Assembly: GCA_964036315.1 (NCBI GenBank)
Contig: OZ038479.1
Coordinates: forward strand, 56,795,246-56,859,245
DNA length: 64,000 nucleotides
Direction: 5' to 3'
DNA from: Acanthosepion esculentum
Taxonomy: Eukaryota; Mollusca; Cephalopoda; Sepiida; Sepiidae
Shown here: positions 60,171-64,000 of the stretch, piece after piece
How positions within the stretch are numbered: position 1 is the stretch's first letter
Layout of the letters: each line of letters opens with the position of its first letter
Translations under genes and position numbers: made by a program
The notes under the pieces: generated by a model
What the model was told of the DNA's origin: nothing
Databases searched by the model: none
What the model saw: only the letters and a program-made list of their open reading frames with translations

Positions 60171-63100
60171 ATCAGTAAGCCATCTTGAAACTGTTGCAAC
60201 CAAAAGCATGCCTAAAGCACTGGCTGCTGGGGGTGATCATCTCCCGGTAATGTTAAAACTAATTGTAAAATTATAAAAGTTAAGGAAACAAAAGGCACCA
60301 CTTTAAATGCAATAAATGAAATCACCCAGTGATTATATTTGCAAAAGATTGTATGCAGTCACAATTCTGAAATATGAAGTTATGAAACATGAAGGAACGT
60401 ACGGATGACAGAAGACAAAGAATTACATTGAGGAATGAAATAAAAGTGGATTACAACAGAAATTCTCAGTCTAATGCTGGAGAGACGAGATATTCCAAAG
60501 AAGTGGTACTGTTTATACAAAAGTAAAAAAAACAGACAAAATTGGAAAAGCTATATTACAAGTTTTATACATTGTAAAAAACAGGCATTAATGGTATATA
60601 TAAAAAGATCAAAGAAAATGAAAAATTGAAAACGTTCCTTTTGCCAGGATGTATAAAGTCTGAAGAGATTCACAATGGAGTATAGAAAAGGACTTCAACA
60701 GTGGAATTAACAGATTGGAAAACTTTGATTGCAACAGACAGAAACCTATATAAAGACTAGATCAAAGGAAATCCAATAAAGAGAATATGCTCATATAGAA
60801 GTGTATAAAGACTGAAGTGAAAAATGTGCAAATCATCAGTGCACTTTAAGGATATCAATAATCAAATCATTATTTAAATATATAGCAGATGAATGCAAGT
60901 GTCATATAACTATTGGATTAAAACTGAAAGCATATTTTGATTATTATGGTCATTTCAGAATTAGATTGAACTAAGAGGACAATAAATATAGATTTACTCA
61001 AATGAATGCAAGTATCATGAATCAGTTTGATGACCCATGAAAATGGTTTCTCGATGTTAGTACTCATCGTAGAATTAGTGTTGAATCAGCTTCCCCTGTT
61101 AAATTTGATTCTGAGAGTAAAAAGTCCAGTGTTTCAAAATTAATATTTTGAGAAAATCTATTTATGCAATTGTGATACTAGGATATTGAAGGAAATTAAG
61201 TTCCTGGTACAATCACACCAGATTAAGGAAAATTTTCTTGTCTTATTTCTGAAACTAACTATTGTAAAGCCTATCCTGCTATAGAAACATGCTTCTCAGA
61301 GCCAAATAATGTTTTCATCACATTTTGAGTGGTGTCCGTGGTAATGTTTTAAGATTTAACCAAACCTAATTTCAAGAGACCATTATCTTTAGTAAACTCA
61401 GGCTTAGTGCTTATGATAGACTTGTCAAGGTGACCAGTAGTGAGTATTTCAAACTATAATACCAGTATAAGGAGTCATCAGTACAGTAAGCACTACTGTA
61501 TGTTTTAGTCTACACATAAATCAAACTTCATCTTATTTCTGTACCCAAATTGAAATATACCTGATTTTAATTTAGTCCTGATTTTTGATAAAATCATTAC
61601 GATTAGTGATGATTTCAGGCAGAAATAAGGTTAGCTTTCATTGGAATTATGCACTCAAGCTTCTCTTCTAATTATTACATTCTAAATAGTTACCATAAAT
61701 TTGCTACTTCTTCTTGGTCTGTGATGAATTTGGCCTGTGATGAATTTGGCCTGATTATTTCAGATAATACGATAGTACGGAATGCTATGAATGACAAGGT
61801 AAAAAAATTATTTTTTCTGATTTCTTCCATCAAAATTTTGTTTTAAGGAGGGGATATATTTAACTTATGTGTTTGGAGAATTAAACCTAATTTCTTCTGG
61901 CATTATTCCCCCTCCCTTAACAATAACCATAGGTGGTACAATATTTGATAGGCATTTTTTGTTTCATTGTCCTGTACCAGATTTCCCTGTTATATTCAAA
62001 GAAGTCTAATGGAAATCCCTTAACTGACAATATCCTTGCAAAAGATGTAAACCAAGTGATGTATGTAGTTCATGGACTAGAGAAGTATGGGAGCATAACT
62101 TCAGTGTAGTTTGCAGAAGTTTTCAGAAAGTTCTTTGAAAGGAAAATTTAAGTTTGCTGTGGAAATATGTGGGAGTTCCATTGAAATGTCAGATGTGGGT
62201 ATCTATAAGAATACAAAAAACACAGGAATTGGTCCATACCACTGAAATCTTCTAAGAATGGCTGGAACTATCCTATATAGGACCTAGAACAGTGTAGAAA
62301 AAAGTATTTGACTTAAAATCTAATTTCTTGTAGGATTACCACTCCTTCATGATAATCAAAGGAGGCAGGATATTTCAAAGTTTCTTCCTTTTTTCCCTTT
62401 GACTTTCATAGCCAAAAAAGACATGTTTCCTTTCACTTTGATAGAGAAGAGACATGCAAGTATTTCAAAGACACAGGCAAGATTGTATTGAAATTGAACT
62501 GTTCGTAACTTCAACTTTGTTTCTTTTTTTTTATCCTTCTTTTACATGTCTTGTTTATACATTTATTATTACTTATTAGAAGTTCATGTTGTGTTTTTTC
62601 TTTTACCCAGACTCACATGGGTCTGACAGTATTTTTTTTGTTGGACGAATGTGCCAATATGTATAAAAACTTGATGTTAATTCCCACAACATTGTAAATG
62701 TTTTCTAAGAGAATAACCAGCTCACTATTCAATTCCTTAATGAATAAGTGCTGCAAAATGTCATTAAAATCGAATAATTCACTGATTTTTGCTAAATTTT
62801 TAAAAACAGGGTGGAGCGATTTTTTTTTTTCATTTGTAAAAAGAAATAAGCCTGCTGGAAGCAAACAAAAAATAAATACATTGCAATGAGCAATGTCTTT
62901 TTATTTTAGTCCAACGGGTCATGTTTATTTTTATATTAGAAATGATTCTCAATATTATTTAGGATTATGTTGTTTACTGTAGCATGTACATAAATTACTT
63001 TCAATAAAATTTGTATTTAATATAAAATTCGTAAAAAGTGTCATGTTGCGCATCGAGTCGTTAGCACCGGTTGAGTCTGTGGTTATGAAAAAGCGACAAA

Positions 63101-64000
63101 CAACTCTTCTCTTCTGTAAATGACAAGAATTCTCGTGATTTTAAACACAAAGAACTAAATCTTTGTTAACACCGTTTAACTTTTTTCATAGTTTCTGCTC
63201 GTTTGAAGCGTGTTTTTATTCATTCCTTTATTCATTCTTTGTAATATTTCGTTTCAACTTCGACCTTGTTACATGAACTGAACGAACAACATAAAAATTG
63301 TGAAGGGTGATAGAGAGAAATCATACTGTTTTCTTTTTCTCTTTGCATTTTTTTCTGATTTGAAAGGTAAGTGGAAGAAGACAAATAATTTTGATATAAA
63401 TCGTTTTACTGACGTGCCTCACCATTTTTTTACATTCCCTGTTGAGTGTCAGTGTTAATAAAATAAAAAAATGAAAATAAAGTCAGTTATGATTTCAACA
63501 TGTTAGATATTTCAAAGAAATATTTTTTTTTAATTATTTAAAATTAATTGGATTTTGTTATTTCGCTTTGAATTTTTTATTTTAAATTAAATTCATTCAT
63601 TCAATCACAGTCGCACAAAATTTGGCTACGTTTTTACGACCATTTTATTTTTAAGTTTCCATGTTAGTTTTTAAAATTTATTTAGTTGTTAAATTGGAAA
63701 GATAAAAAAATGATTTTTTGTTTGATGAAGTTAGGACAATTTTGATTTTTTTGCTGGGATGTTTTTAAACTAAAAGAAACCTTTTTCTCACTCGATAAAT
63801 AGAAATAAAAAACAAATAAGTTTAAGTAGAATAAAAATGATCAACGAAATGTTAAATTTTAAATAAAATAATTTCCACCACAATTACTACTTTACTGAAT
63901 TTTCGATACCTAAGGTCTTAAATTTTATTATTAATTATATAATAATTGTTTAAACATTTTTTTTTAACCCAATAAACAATGAAAGGAAATTGCTACTATG
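60171..64000. other. Non-coding spacer of unit C to the window edge
   Basis: Aligns with 33,195-35,560 and then 41,000-41,745 of unit B. Near 63,145 it jumps to the equivalent of 43,440 and continues to about 44,190. The frames at 61,649-61,846 and 62,613-62,889 are AT-rich and not called. No gene seen. Confidence 0.6.

Overview
The window is nuclear DNA from an animal, very AT-rich and mostly non-coding. Three open C2H2 zinc-finger arrays with canonical TGEKP linkers, polypyrimidine-AG splice acceptors, AATAAA signals, tRNA-derived SINEs, Ty3-type LTR elements, non-LTR elements and pogo-like MITEs all point to a metazoan. The mix of repeats suggests an invertebrate, possibly a mollusc or another lophotrochozoan. 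I cannot name the species, and that placement is low-confidence inference.

The main structure is a head-to-tail tandem duplication of zinc-finger units with a period near 27 kb. Unit A covers about 1-26,900 (fingers 1,230-1,880), unit B about 27,000-54,000 (fingers 28,378-29,440 plus relics) and unit C from about 54,000 past the right edge (fingers 55,195-56,181). The 5' flank, 3' flank and long non-coding stretches align in the same order in all three. Each unit carries private insertions, deletions and local duplications, so empty sites in the sister units date many events. Unit B also holds a ghost: the 5' flank of a further zinc-finger gene (36,170-36,540) with no gene after it, cut off by a retroelement cluster.

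Unit A: finger gene; decayed fingers; private insertion 3,470-4,780; a head-to-head SINE composite (5,724-6,290) with one 10-bp target-site duplication; unknown insertion 7,615-8,755 ending in a 147-bp tandem array; ORF1/gag-like fragment 10,476-11,640; AT-rich block 11,640-19,800 with an inverted segment and ~1.4-kb higher-order repeats; Ty3-type element 21,448-23,789 (minus); RT fragment 23,800-24,420 (minus); minisatellites 25,340-26,310. Unit B: pseudogenised finger array with a long tail of decayed fingers; microsatellite; pogo-like MITE; ghost 5' flank; two ORF1/gag-like elements (36,540-40,870); the sister Ty3 element 46,571-49,529 with a nested solo LTR; RT fragment 50,140-50,940; reiterated 5' flank modules. 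Unit C: the best preserved array (12 fingers), then decayed fingers and flanking DNA.

The only plausible host genes are the three zinc-finger arrays, and C is the strongest candidate for function. No KRAB, BTB, SCAN or other N-terminal domain is visible, and none of the three has a convincing start codon, so an upstream exon or pseudogene status must be considered. The locus looks like a young, fast-evolving zinc-finger cluster in which arrays change by finger-block duplication, drift at base-contact positions and decay, with retroelements filling the spacers.
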